From: Oricola cellulosilytica
GTDB taxonomy: Bacteria > Pseudomonadota > Alphaproteobacteria > Rhizobiales > Rhizobiaceae
NCBI RefSeq assembly: GCF_019966575.1
Contig: NZ_JAINFK010000001.1
Location: 186,001 to 250,000, forward strand
Direction: 5' to 3'
DNA length: 64,000 nt
Shown here piece after piece: positions 1-7,977 of the stretch (within the stretch, counting starts at the first letter, position 1; each line of letters opens with the position of its first letter). The position numbers and the translations under genes were made by a program. Below the pieces are notes generated by a model that worked only from the letters and a program-made list of their open reading frames with translations, searched no databases and was not told the DNA's origin.

Positions 1-178
1 CGCCGTAGACGTTGAACGTGATTCCGGTCCTGCGGAAGAAGGTCTCGGCTTCCTTGGATTTCTTGTTCAGCCTCGCCGTCTCTTCGCCGGCCAACCAATC
101 GCAAAATCCCGAATAGGGAGGACGGGCCGTTTCGCCCCCGCCAAGCATCTCGTCGAAAAACCCGCCCGCTCGATCCAT
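1..178 (-). CDS. Circularly permuted ATP-grasp family protein, N-terminal fragment
   Basis: Reading the minus strand from an ATG at 178 gives 59 open codons that run off the left edge of the window. The peptide starts MDRAGGFFDEMLGGG and continues with PPYSGFCDWL, which resembles the N-terminus of circularly permuted type 2 ATP-grasp proteins (DUF404/DUF407). In many alphaproteobacteria these sit beside alpha-E, transglutaminase and proteasome-type genes. The ATP-binding part lies outside the window, so the family call rests on the N-terminus only. Confidence 0.6.
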   Translation of the reverse strand, partial: MDRAGGFFDEMLGGGETARPPYSGFCDWLAGEETARLNKKSKEAETFFRRTGITFNVYG

Positions 179-244
179 GGCATAACCTTATGGCAATGCT
201 TGGCTTTGACAAGGTGTCTCGTTCAGCAAGGGATCCGCGGGCCT

Positions 245-649
245 TCAGTTCTCCGCCTTCAGAAGTGACCGCGCATAGGCGACGAGCGCCGCTACATCGG
301 AGAACTCGATATCCACCGGCACGGTCGGCCGCCCGGCGGATTCATCGCTCGGCTGGCCCGCAAACCGGATGATCGCAGGATGCGGCGGCCTCTCGTGAAA
401 ACTGCCGAAACGCTCTTCCCAATCCCGCAACTGGTTCACCAGAAACGGAAAGGAGGGCGTTGATGATATGCCGGAAAAGCGGTTCTCGTTGTCGACGATA
501 TGGCAGCGGGAGCAATGCGCGCGCGCAACCGACCGGCCCCGCTCGACGAGCGTTGGCGCTTCCTGGGCGCGCGCCGGCCCCGCATATGCGGACGCGGCCG
601 CCGCACCGGCGGCCAAAAGTGAAAGCCAGATCGGGAGGATCAAACGCAT
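245..649 (-). CDS. Small monoheme cytochrome c family protein (134 aa)
   Basis: An exported protein. A hydrophobic signal sequence covers about residues 1-28 and ends in AGPARAQ. It is followed by one CSRCH heme-c motif (CxxCH) near residue 46, giving a single covalently bound heme in the periplasm. A Met ligand cannot be assigned with confidence because the mature part contains no Met. It lies 30 nt downstream of the GGDEF-EAL gene on the same strand and may be co-transcribed with it. The specific electron donor or acceptor is not evident. Confidence 0.8.
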   Translation of the reverse strand: MRLILPIWLSLLAAGAAAASAYAGPARAQEAPTLVERGRSVARAHCSRCHIVDNENRFSGISSTPSFPFLVNQLRDWEERFGSFHERPPHPAIIRFAGQPSDESAGRPTVPVDIEFSDVAALVAYARSLLKAEN

Positions 650-679
650 GGTGAAAGGCTATCGCGTTTCCGACCGGCG

Positions 680-3100
680 TCAATGCACCGGTCGGCCTGC
701 CTTGCCAAACCCGCCAGGCGGCTGATCGATCGTTACACCTTGCCCGGACGGCGTGTCCGACTGGAAATACGCGACGATTTCGCGTGGCCCCAGCGGCTTG
801 CTGATCAGGAACCCCTGCACCTCGTTGCAGCCCGTCGCACGCAGGATCTGCAGTTCACTCTCCGTCTCCACGCCCTCCGCGATGGTGCGCATCCCAAGTC
901 CCCTCGCCAGGTGAACGATCGCGGCAACGATTGCCTGGCGGTCCGGGTTGCGATCGATTTCTTCGACAAAGATCCGGTCGATCTTGATGCGGTCGACGGA
1001 AAATTTCCGCAGGTAGCTCAGCGACGAATAGCCCGTGCCGAAGTCATCAAGCGAAATGCCGATACCAGCGCGCCTTAGGGTTCCGAGTTCATTCTCGAAA
1101 GCGCACTCGTCATCGAGCAGAAGGGTTTCAGTAATCTCCAGATGGAGACGCTTCGGCTCAAGTCCCGTCCGGCTCAGAACATCGAATACCGTCGCGACAA
1201 TGTCATCCTGGCGAAACTGGATCGGCGACAGGTTCACGGACACCGCGACCGGTTCCGGCAAGCCGAGAGCCTGGCGGCATGCCTTTTCCAGAATCCAGCG
1301 GCCCAGGCTGACGATAGCCCCGGTATCCTCGGCGATTGAAACGAGCTCCAGCGGCGTCAGATCGTCGTCGCGAGACGTCTTCCACCGCAGCAGCGCTTCC
1401 ACCGCATGGGGTTGGCCCGTGCGCAGATCGACAATCGGCTGAAACACAAGGTCGAGCTTTTCGTCGAAGTCCCCGTCGAGCAGTTCGGCCTCGATCCGGT
1501 TTCGCCGCAGTAACGTCTCGGACATTTGCGGGGAATAGGTGGAAAAAGCGCCACGACCGCGCCTCTTCGCGTCGTAAAGAGCGATATCGGCATTCCTTAT
1601 TAGCTCGTCGGGCTCCATCCCGGAGGAGGACAGCGCAATCCCAACGCTCGTGCCACCGAGTATCCTCACGCCATCCACTTCGAAGGGTTCGGCCAGTGCC
1701 ACGACGATGCGCGCGGCAATCTCTTCGGGAAGCGAATGTTGCTTGACCTTGTCGACCACCACCACAAACTCGTCGCCGCCGATGCGGCAGACAAGAGTCT
1801 GCTCAGGAACAATCGAACGCACCCTCCGGCCCACCTCCCGAAGAACCGCATCGCCGGTCGGATGGCCATGGGTGTCGTTGATCTTCTTGAAGTTGTCCAG
1901 ATCGAGACACAGGAGCGCGGTCGAACCGCATGGATCGGAGTCGGTCGCCAGAACATTTTCGAGGCGTTCGCGAAGCAGAATACGATTGGGCAGGCCCGTA
2001 AGCGCATCATGGCGCGCTATCTGCTCAATTCTTTCCTGCGCCCGGTGCCTTTCGCTTATATCCTCGAATGTAATGATCCAGCCGCCGGTTTCGACGGGCC
2101 GAAGCGTCAGGCTGATCATGCGCCCATCCGGCAAGGTCTGATGTAAACGTTCCGGTATACCCCGTGCGATCGCCGCCTCGAGGCGTTGCCGGCTCGCGCT
2201 TGTTCTGCCGGAATCGTTTGAATGCCGCTCCAATCCGATAGCCTGGAAAAAGTCCGCAAATCCGGTCCCGGGCTCCGGGCAGCCCGGCTTGCAACCATAA
2301 AGCCGACTGAATTGCCGGTTGCTGACGATCATTTTCCCCTCGGCGTCGAACATGCACAAACCGTGCGTCATGTTGTTGAGGGCGGTGTCGAACAGCACGT
2401 TTTGCGACCGCAGTTCTGCGCCCGTATTCCGCAGTTCGTCGTTCGATCGCCGGAGCCAGCGGCGGATATGGACCAGTATGTGGTTTTGCCATCTCACGAG
2501 GGCCAGAAACACGAAGGCGCAGACAACGAGACAAAGTGCAAGAAGCGAGAAGATCCAGTGCAAACGCAGGAGGCCGCGCTGATCTTCGGCAACTTGGCGG
2601 CTTCCGTAATGGTCCGCTTCCGAGGCAAGCCCTATCAATTCTCCCTCCAGAGGAGAGGTCATTTCCAGCGCCCGCCTTGCGATCTCGGCGCGATGGATGT
2701 TTGCCATCATATTTTCGAGATCGCCGACAGTCCGCTTCAGTTTGGCAATCACCTGACGGCGCTCAGCGCTGGTGCCTACGAATTCGTCGAACTGGCCAGC
2801 GCGAAATATGTCGAGCCGGCTCGCCAGAATGTCGAAGCGAAGCCGCACCTCGCGAAGCGCTTCGGGCGAGGGCGCGAGAAGATATTCGGCCAGCCGCTCC
2901 CGTAACCGGACATATTCGTTCATTCCCTGCGCGGCGCTGAACGCAACATTGTAGCGGTAGGATTTCTCAAGCGCCTGCTGGCGATCGAAGACTATCGCCG
3001 ACACATAGGCGGCCATGGCCGCAAGGAAGACGATGAGCACCGTCAAGGCGAACTGGGTCGCCTTGAATCCTCGCTGTCCGAATGGCCGGGGCAATGGCAT
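680..3100 (-). CDS. Membrane PAS-GGDEF-EAL cyclic-di-GMP signalling protein (806 aa)
   Basis: Makes and/or degrades c-di-GMP at the inner membrane. TM helices lie at about residues 14-36 and 181-203 and enclose a ~145-residue periplasmic sensor. A PAS domain follows (about 235-350), then a GGDEF domain with an intact GGDEF signature (~441), then an EAL domain with EALLRW (~568), DDFGTGYSSLSYL (~685) and EGVET. Both catalytic signatures look intact; no RxxD inhibitory site precedes GGDEF. The start is 12 nt after the stop of the exported molybdopterin-fold gene, so the two probably form an operon in which the periplasmic protein talks to the sensor. Whether cyclase or phosphodiesterase activity dominates cannot be read from sequence. 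Confidence 0.93.
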   Translation of the reverse strand: MPLPRPFGQRGFKATQFALTVLIVFLAAMAAYVSAIVFDRQQALEKSYRYNVAFSAAQGMNEYVRLRERLAEYLLAPSPEALREVRLRFDILASRLDIFRAGQFDEFVGTSAERRQVIAKLKRTVGDLENMMANIHRAEIARRALEMTSPLEGELIGLASEADHYGSRQVAEDQRGLLRLHWIFSLLALCLVVCAFVFLALVRWQNHILVHIRRWLRRSNDELRNTGAELRSQNVLFDTALNNMTHGLCMFDAEGKMIVSNRQFSRLYGCKPGCPEPGTGFADFFQAIGLERHSNDSGRTSASRQRLEAAIARGIPERLHQTLPDGRMISLTLRPVETGGWIITFEDISERHRAQERIEQIARHDALTGLPNRILLRERLENVLATDSDPCGSTALLCLDLDNFKKINDTHGHPTGDAVLREVGRRVRSIVPEQTLVCRIGGDEFVVVVDKVKQHSLPEEIAARIVVALAEPFEVDGVRILGGTSVGIALSSSGMEPDELIRNADIALYDAKRRGRGAFSTYSPQMSETLLRRNRIEAELLDGDFDEKLDLVFQPIVDLRTGQPHAVEALLRWKTSRDDDLTPLELVSIAEDTGAIVSLGRWILEKACRQALGLPEPVAVSVNLSPIQFRQDDIVATVFDVLSRTGLEPKRLHLEITETLLLDDECAFENELGTLRRAGIGISLDDFGTGYSSLSYLRKFSVDRIKIDRIFVEEIDRNPDRQAIVAAIVHLARGLGMRTIAEGVETESELQILRATGCNEVQGFLISKPLGPREIVAYFQSDTPSGQGVTIDQPPGGFGKAGRPVH

Positions 3101-3112
3101 GGGTGAGACGCG

Positions 3113-3637
3113 TTACCTGACCACCAGTCGGCTGATCTGCCATACCGATCGTGCATAGTATTTCTCCGCGGCCAGCCGGGAATCGGAATCGTAGGGATAG
3201 ACGATGAACAGCGGCCCCTTGTCGCGGATTTCCATGTACTTTCCGTCACGTTTGAGCGCGAGCACGGCTCCATCTTCGCCCAAATCCGACAACGGAAGCG
3301 TCGCCTGATAGTCGTTGAGCGCAACCGCCGTCATTTCGCTGCCTGTCGCGCCGACCGCGTCAAGCAATCGGTCCAGCGGCACGCCCTCGAATTCGACCGG
3401 ATTGTCGTACCAGGGCGTGGATGTCAGGAAGGATGTGGTCCCGATCGACTCCAGCATCGCGCGATCGAATTGCGCTGTCTCATCGACGTTCTTGCGTTTG
3501 ATATTTCCTTCGATCACCAGGATGATTTCGCTCTCGGGGGCAGGCAGCACGTCCTCGGCCGCGTTCGCGGGAAGAATGACTGCGAGGGCGGCTAAGGCGG
3601 CGATCGCAGACGGAAAACGGCGGCGTAAATCGGGCAC
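3113..3637 (-). CDS. Exported molybdopterin-fold (sulfite oxidase-like) protein lacking the Mo-ligating cysteine
   Basis: About 174 aa with an N-terminal signal peptide ending near ILPANA. The rest resembles a small oxidoreductase molybdopterin-binding domain: VPLDRLLDAVG, a DYQATLPLSDL stretch, then GPLFIVYPYD. I prefer a GTG start at 3637 because an AAGGAG ribosome-binding site (3644-3649) sits 6 nt before it; an ATG lies 10 codons upstream at 3667. The protein has no cysteine, so it cannot ligate molybdenum as the enzymes do and is more likely a ligand-binding or scaffold domain. It precedes the PAS-GGDEF-EAL gene by 12 nt. Confidence 0.78.
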   Translation of the reverse strand: MPDLRRRFPSAIAALAALAVILPANAAEDVLPAPESEIILVIEGNIKRKNVDETAQFDRAMLESIGTTSFLTSTPWYDNPVEFEGVPLDRLLDAVGATGSEMTAVALNDYQATLPLSDLGEDGAVLALKRDGKYMEIRDKGPLFIVYPYDSDSRLAAEKYYARSVWQISRLVVR

Positions 3638-3956
3638 TGCTTGCTCCTTCGGTTGCTCGATCAACACCTAGAACATAGCGGCGGAATGGACAGGGAAATG
3701 TCCGGGGTGTTCGCCGCTTCCGGCGCTTACGGTAAAGGCGAAGTTAAATCTTCTCCCTTCACCTTATCCGATCGCCACCTTTGCTGATTGGCGTCTGGCG
3801 CAGTCTACCTTCGGTAACGTTTCCGGCTCGACGGCCCATTACCCGATTTCGTCGGCGACCGAGGCACGCGCAATGCTCGCCTGGTGGGTATCGACTTCAC
3901 CAATCGCTGAAATCTCTACTCTTCGAGACAGCATCTTCGATCGGGGGGAAGGCTGG
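3638..3956. other. Intergenic region without a recognisable gene
   Basis: About 320 nt between the molybdopterin-fold gene and tRNA-Phe. Apart from the ribosome-binding site for the left gene I see no convincing ORF, hairpin terminator or repeat. Short open frames here have no family resemblance. Confidence 0.5.
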
Positions 3957-4031
3957 TGGTGCCCGGGGGCGGATTTGAACCACCGACACGCGGATTTTCA
4001 ATCCGCTGCTCTACCCCTGAGCTACCCGGGC
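3957..4031 (-). tRNA. tRNA-Phe (GAA)
   Basis: On the minus strand the acceptor arms GCCCGGG and CCCGGGC pair. The D-arm contains TAGCTCAG, and the anticodon stem GCGGA/TCCGC encloses the loop TTGAAAA with anticodon GAA. The T-arm has the GGTTCAAATCC loop, and CCA is encoded at the 3' end (3957-3959). The length is 75 nt, as expected. Confidence 0.96.
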
Positions 4032-4092
4032 CGACGCTTCACTTCATTTCGCGAAGACGATTTCCGCGGTCGCGCCGCGTGAAAGTGCGCGG

Positions 4093-4121
4093 TTTATAAC
4101 ACGCAATTTCCGGGTGTCCAG
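4093..4121 (-). promoter_or_regulatory. Probable promoter of tRNA-Phe
   Basis: On the minus strand CTGGAC (4116-4121) and TATAAA (4093-4098) are separated by 17 nt, a good sigma-70 layout, and end about 60 nt before the tRNA 5' end. Confidence 0.45.
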
Positions 4122-4170
4122 CCGCAAATTCCGCTCTTCTCCACCCCCGCCAAGCCCCTTCAATGAGACT

Positions 4171-4200
4171 TTGACAAATCCCCCGGCCCCGGCCTTACAT
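4171..4200 (+). promoter_or_regulatory. Probable sigma-70 promoter of the Gfo/Idh/MocA gene
   Basis: A perfect -35 TTGACA at 4171-4176 and a TTACAT -10 at 4195-4200 are 18 nt apart. The predicted transcript start is about 20 nt before the ATG at 4230. Confidence 0.5.
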
Positions 4201-4229
4201 GACGCCGTTCGGCGACGAGAAAGGACAGC

Positions 4230-5264
4230 ATGAAGCAACAAGCGCTGGGGTGGGGCGTTATCGGCACCGGAACAATCGCCCGCAAGTTTGCCGAGGACAT
4301 GGCGCTGGTTGTCGGAGCGCGTCATGCTGCCGTCTGTTCGCGCTCCATGGAGACCGGTCGCGCTTTCGCGTCGGCGCACGGATTTGCGAAGTCTTACGCC
4401 GATCTCGATGAATTTCTGGGCGATCCTTCGGTGGAGGCCGTCTATGTCGCGACGCCGAACACCGCCCACCTCGAACAGGCGCTGGCGGTCGTGAAATCCG
4501 GCAAGCCGGTGCTGATCGAAAAGCCGGTGGCGCTGTCGGCGGCGGACGCACGGACGATCGCTCGCGCCGCCGAAGGACGCAACGTGTTCGCCATGGAGGC
4601 GATGTGGACACGCTTTCTTCCGGCGGTCCAGCGGACGGCCGCACTCATCGCGGACGGGCGGATCGGCATGATCGAGCGGGCGCAGGCGACGCTCGGCTTT
4701 TCCCGCGTCGTCGAACCGGACAGCCGTCTTTTCAATGCCGCGCTTGGGGGCGGCGTTCTCTACGATCTCGGCGTCTATCCGCTCTCGCTCGCCCTGATGC
4801 TGCTCGGCGAGGCGAGTAACGTGTCGGGCCGGTGGAAAGCCGGGCCGACCGGAACCGACATCGAAGCCCATGTCGAGATGACATGCGGCGGCGCGCCGGT
4901 CTCGGTCCGAACGTCATTCGCCTCGGAGATGGAGAACGCCTTCGTCATCCAGGGGTCGGCGGGTGTGTTGCGGCTGGACCGGCACTTTCTGCGCGGCCCG
5001 TCCCTCACACTCTGGGACAAGCCGCTCAAACGGATTCCTGCCGGGTCCGATACGTTGGCGGGAAAGCTGGCGCACAGATTCCCCCTGGACGGACGCAGGA
5101 CCGAGCGGTTCGACCAGCAGGGCCACGGCCTGCACCACGAGATCCGTGCGGCGCAGGCGGCCATTCTCTCCGGGAAAACATCAAGCGACGTCATGCCGCT
5201 TGGCGAAAGTGCCCGTGTGCTGGAGATCATCCGGGCGGTGCTGTCGACGCCGGCCGAAACCTAG
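4230..5264 (+). CDS. Gfo/Idh/MocA family oxidoreductase (344 aa)
   Basis: A cytoplasmic NAD(P)-dependent dehydrogenase. The N-terminal Rossmann fold starts with GVIGTGTIARKF (about residues 9-20). EKPVALSAADA (about 93) carries the conserved Lys-Pro of the family, and a C-terminal GFO/IDH/MocA substrate domain follows. The substrate is not readable from sequence; sugars, inositols and dihydrodiols are typical. The ATG follows a GAAAGGA ribosome-binding site. Its stop codon overlaps the stop of the convergent downstream gene in the palindrome CTAG (5261-5264). Confidence 0.9.
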   Translation: MKQQALGWGVIGTGTIARKFAEDMALVVGARHAAVCSRSMETGRAFASAHGFAKSYADLDEFLGDPSVEAVYVATPNTAHLEQALAVVKSGKPVLIEKPVALSAADARTIARAAEGRNVFAMEAMWTRFLPAVQRTAALIADGRIGMIERAQATLGFSRVVEPDSRLFNAALGGGVLYDLGVYPLSLALMLLGEASNVSGRWKAGPTGTDIEAHVEMTCGGAPVSVRTSFASEMENAFVIQGSAGVLRLDRHFLRGPSLTLWDKPLKRIPAGSDTLAGKLAHRFPLDGRRTERFDQQGHGLHHEIRAAQAAILSGKTSSDVMPLGESARVLEIIRAVLSTPAET

Positions 5265-5671
5265 GTCTTGTCGCCGGGCTTTCCCTGCTCGAATTCCTCG
5301 ACAATGCCGAGAAAGCGGCGGAAGAACTTTTCCATGTTGTCGAGACCGCGATCGAGCTCCTCGTCGCTCGGCAGCACGCGGTCGGCAAGCCCGCCCTCGA
5401 GCCTCGTCTCGAGCCGCGCGACCCGCTCCTCCAGCCTTTGGAGTTCGTCCTGAAACGCCGCGCGCTCGTCGGCGGCGAGCTTGCAGACGATCTGCCCGCT
5501 CTTCTCCGCGCAGATCGACATCTCGCCGGTGGCGGTGTCCATGCGAACATAGCCGTTTTCGGTTTTCTCCATGACATAGCGGCCATTTTGCGCTGATGCG
5601 GCCTGCGCGCCCGCCAGCGTCATCGCCAAAAACGTTGCAACGGCAGCCATGTGCCGGCTGAAACTGGTCAT
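5261..5671 (-). CDS. Small exported coiled-coil protein of unknown function (136 aa)
   Basis: The start at 5671 (MTSFSRHMAAV) is chosen because it gives a clear signal peptide cleaved near ASAQ and has an AGAGG element upstream; the same frame stays open to 6160 but that part is the shadow of the DUF952 gene. The mature protein begins with GRYVMEKTENGYVRMD, contains two cysteines in the ICAEKSGQIVCK stretch, then a heptad-rich helix (DELQRLEERVARLETRLE). The cysteine pair and beta-rich first half suggest a small periplasmic domain followed by an oligomerising helix. No function recognised. Confidence 0.72.
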   Translation of the reverse strand: MTSFSRHMAAVATFLAMTLAGAQAASAQNGRYVMEKTENGYVRMDTATGEMSICAEKSGQIVCKLAADERAAFQDELQRLEERVARLETRLEGGLADRVLPSDEELDRGLDNMEKFFRRFLGIVEEFEQGKPGDKT

Positions 5672-5803
5672 GTATCGTGCCTCTTCCACAAAACTGTCCC
5701 GTCTCCTCCCGAGTAGCAGCCAATTCGGCGGGAATTGCGACAGATCGGGAAAAACGCCGATTGCGGCTTTCCCCCGCACCCGAGGCGGATTAAGCACCAC
5801 TCC

Positions 5804-6151
5804 ATGGACAAGATCATTTACAAGATCGCGCCGCGCGCCCTCTGGCAGGCGGCAGAGGAAAACGGGCGCTTCGACGGCGCGCCGATCGATATCGCCGACG
5901 GCTTCATTCATTTCTCGACGGCGGCGCAGGCGCGCGAAACCGCCGCGAAACACTTTGCCGGCCAGAACGATCTTCTGCTCGTTGCGGTCGACGGCGAAAA
6001 GCTCGCCGGCGCGCTGAAATACGAGGTCTCGCGCGGCGGCGACCTGTTTCCCCATCTCTACGCGCCGCTCGATCTCGACACGGTCGTGTGGGTGAAGGAA
6101 CTGCCGCTCGGCGATGACGGCGCACACGTCTTTCCCGGGCTCGACGCCTGA
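5804..6151 (+). CDS. DUF952 domain-containing protein (115 aa)
   Basis: A compact cytoplasmic protein matching the DUF952 pattern: MDKIIYKIAPR at the N-terminus, DGFIHFSTAAQ about residue 35, and LFPHLYAPLD about 85. The biochemical role of the family is unknown. Its TGA shares one base with the pyrD ATG (TGATG at 6149-6153), so the two are translated as an operon, a common arrangement in rhizobia. Confidence 0.88.
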   Translation: MDKIIYKIAPRALWQAAEENGRFDGAPIDIADGFIHFSTAAQARETAAKHFAGQNDLLLVAVDGEKLAGALKYEVSRGGDLFPHLYAPLDLDTVVWVKELPLGDDGAHVFPGLDA

Positions 6152-7245
6152 TGCTTTCACACCTTGCCGAGACGGCGGGACGCTGGCTGGCGTTCCGCTT
6201 CGAGCCGGAAACAGCCCACCGCCTCGCCATCCGGACGCTCAAATCCGGCGCGCCGGTCGTTCGAAGCGTGCACCGCGACCCCCGGCTTTCCGTGTCGGTG
6301 AACGGCCTGACCGTGCCCAACCCGCTCGGCGTCGCCGCCGGGTTCGACAAGAACGCGGAGGTTCCCGACGCGCTTCTGGCCGCCGGGTTCGGTTTCGCCG
6401 AAATCGGCACGGTCACGCCGCTGCCCCAGTCCGGCAACCCGAAGCCGCGGGTTTTCCGACTGCCGGAGGATCGCGCCGTGATCAACCGTCTCGGCTTCAA
6501 CAACGAAGGCCACGCGGCGGCGCTCGCGCGCCTTCAGGCGCGGAACGGGCGGCCGGGCCTCGTCGGCGTCAATATCGGCGCCAACAAGGATTCAGGCGAC
6601 CGGGCCGGCGATTACGTTTCCGGGCTGGAGCGATTCTACGGCCTGGCCAGCTATTTCACCGTCAACATTTCCTCCCCCAACACCCCCGGCCTGCGCGACC
6701 TGCAGGGCCGCGCGCAACTGGCGGAGCTGCTTTCGCGCATAGCGGAAAAGCGTGCCGAACTGTCCGAAACCCAATCACGCATTGTCCCGGTATTGCTGAA
6801 GGTCGCGCCGGATATCACCGAAGAGGGTCTCGACGATATTGTCGCAGAGGTGCTCGCCCACGGGCTCGACGGGATGATCGTGTCGAACACGACGCTGGCC
6901 CGACCGGGGCTTCGATCCGACCCCGGCGAGGCGGGCGGTCTCTCCGGCCGCCCGCTGTTCGAGCGCTCGACGATCGTTCTGGCGAAGACGCGCGAGCGGA
7001 TCGGCGGAGAGGCATTGCTCATCGGCGCGGGCGGCGTCGATACGGCACAGTCCGCGCTCGCCAAGATCGAAGCCGGCGCGGATCTGGTGCAGCTTTACAC
7101 CGGCATGATCTATCGCGGCCCTGGCATCGCCAATGCGATCAACCAAGAGCTGTCCGAAGTGCTCGACAAAACCGGCGCGCCGTCGATTAACGACCTGATC
7201 GGCACGAAGACCGAGGACTGGGCGGCGAAGCCAATCCCGGCGTGA
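6151..7245 (+). CDS. pyrD: Quinone-dependent dihydroorotate dehydrogenase (364 aa)
   Basis: Oxidises dihydroorotate to orotate in pyrimidine synthesis and passes electrons to membrane quinone. It is class 2 by length and by its N-terminal helical extension. Visible signatures include GVAAGFDKNAEVPD, the FMN-site NRLGFNNEG, the active-site serine motif NISSPNTPGLR, and a C-terminal LIGAGGVDTA phosphate-binding loop. It is translationally coupled to the DUF952 gene. Confidence 0.97.
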   Translation: MLSHLAETAGRWLAFRFEPETAHRLAIRTLKSGAPVVRSVHRDPRLSVSVNGLTVPNPLGVAAGFDKNAEVPDALLAAGFGFAEIGTVTPLPQSGNPKPRVFRLPEDRAVINRLGFNNEGHAAALARLQARNGRPGLVGVNIGANKDSGDRAGDYVSGLERFYGLASYFTVNISSPNTPGLRDLQGRAQLAELLSRIAEKRAELSETQSRIVPVLLKVAPDITEEGLDDIVAEVLAHGLDGMIVSNTTLARPGLRSDPGEAGGLSGRPLFERSTIVLAKTRERIGGEALLIGAGGVDTAQSALAKIEAGADLVQLYTGMIYRGPGIANAINQELSEVLDKTGAPSINDLIGTKTEDWAAKPIPA

Positions 7246-7366
7246 TCGCATGCATTAGGTCATAATTCGCTTCGCCGTACGATCAGGCGGCGTATGGCTG
7301 CTTCAAGCGCATTATACCGATCTTCCGCGATGCGGCGAATGGCTTTTGCCGCCCGTGTGACCGGCG

Positions 7367-7783
7367 CTATCCGTCTCGTCCTGGTTCGTTCGGATCGCTA
7401 GAGAAAAGTGCGATCTTGTTGCCTTGAGGATCGCGAAGGTAGCCAACATAGAACTCAGGTCCATAAGAAGCACGAAAGCCTGGCTGGCCCTCATCGGAAC
7501 CGCCTGCGAAAAGCGCGGCGGCGTGAAGGTCACGAACCTGCTTTTGATTGCGCGCCTCAAATGCGACCATAGAACCGTTGCCAGCCGAGGCCGGACGTCC
7601 ATCGAAGGGTGGTTTGACGTAGAAGTCAGGCAGAACGGGAGACTTACCCGGTTGTACGGGCAGTGCGTAACTCAGTCCCGCAGGCCCCTCCTCCAGTTCG
7701 TAACCAAGGGCTGGCAGGAACGCGGAATAAAATCGTTTTGCGCGCGCGATGTCATCCGCACCGACTGTGACGTAGGCAATCAT
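7367..7783 (-). CDS. VOC-family (glyoxalase/bleomycin resistance-like) protein (138 aa)
   Basis: A single vicinal-oxygen-chelate domain: MIAYVTVGADDIARAKRFYSA at the N-terminus, DPQGNKIALF near the C-terminus. Proteins of this kind bind or modify small molecules; the substrate is unknown. The coding sequence is visibly less GC-rich than pyrD and the MATE gene on either side, so it may be a recent arrival. It stands alone on its strand. Confidence 0.87.
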   Translation of the reverse strand: MIAYVTVGADDIARAKRFYSAFLPALGYELEEGPAGLSYALPVQPGKSPVLPDFYVKPPFDGRPASAGNGSMVAFEARNQKQVRDLHAAALFAGGSDEGQPGFRASYGPEFYVGYLRDPQGNKIALFSSDPNEPGRDG

Positions 7784-7977
7784 GCTTCGTGCGTCTTTTC
7801 GGAAGTTTGGTCATTCAAACGAGATTACTGCATAGTTGCAAGCCAACACAGAATTCGGCTCAATATATGACCCCTTATCCATCCCCAAAGTCGACATTGT
7901 GCAATTGCAGCGTAAGCTCACTTTGTCCGCATAGCTGCCATCGGCCGGCATTTCGAAGATTGCCCGTTTCCGCCCGA

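Noticed and set aside
5672-6160. Long N-terminal extension of the exported coiled-coil gene
   Set aside because: That part is the antisense of the DUF952 gene; a signal peptide starts at 5671.
7246-7366. A ~35-codon minus-strand open stretch that reads like the helical end of a protein (AKAIRRIAEDRY)
   Set aside because: Too short, no start and no recognised family. It could be a relic of a gene displaced by the VOC gene, but there is no evidence.
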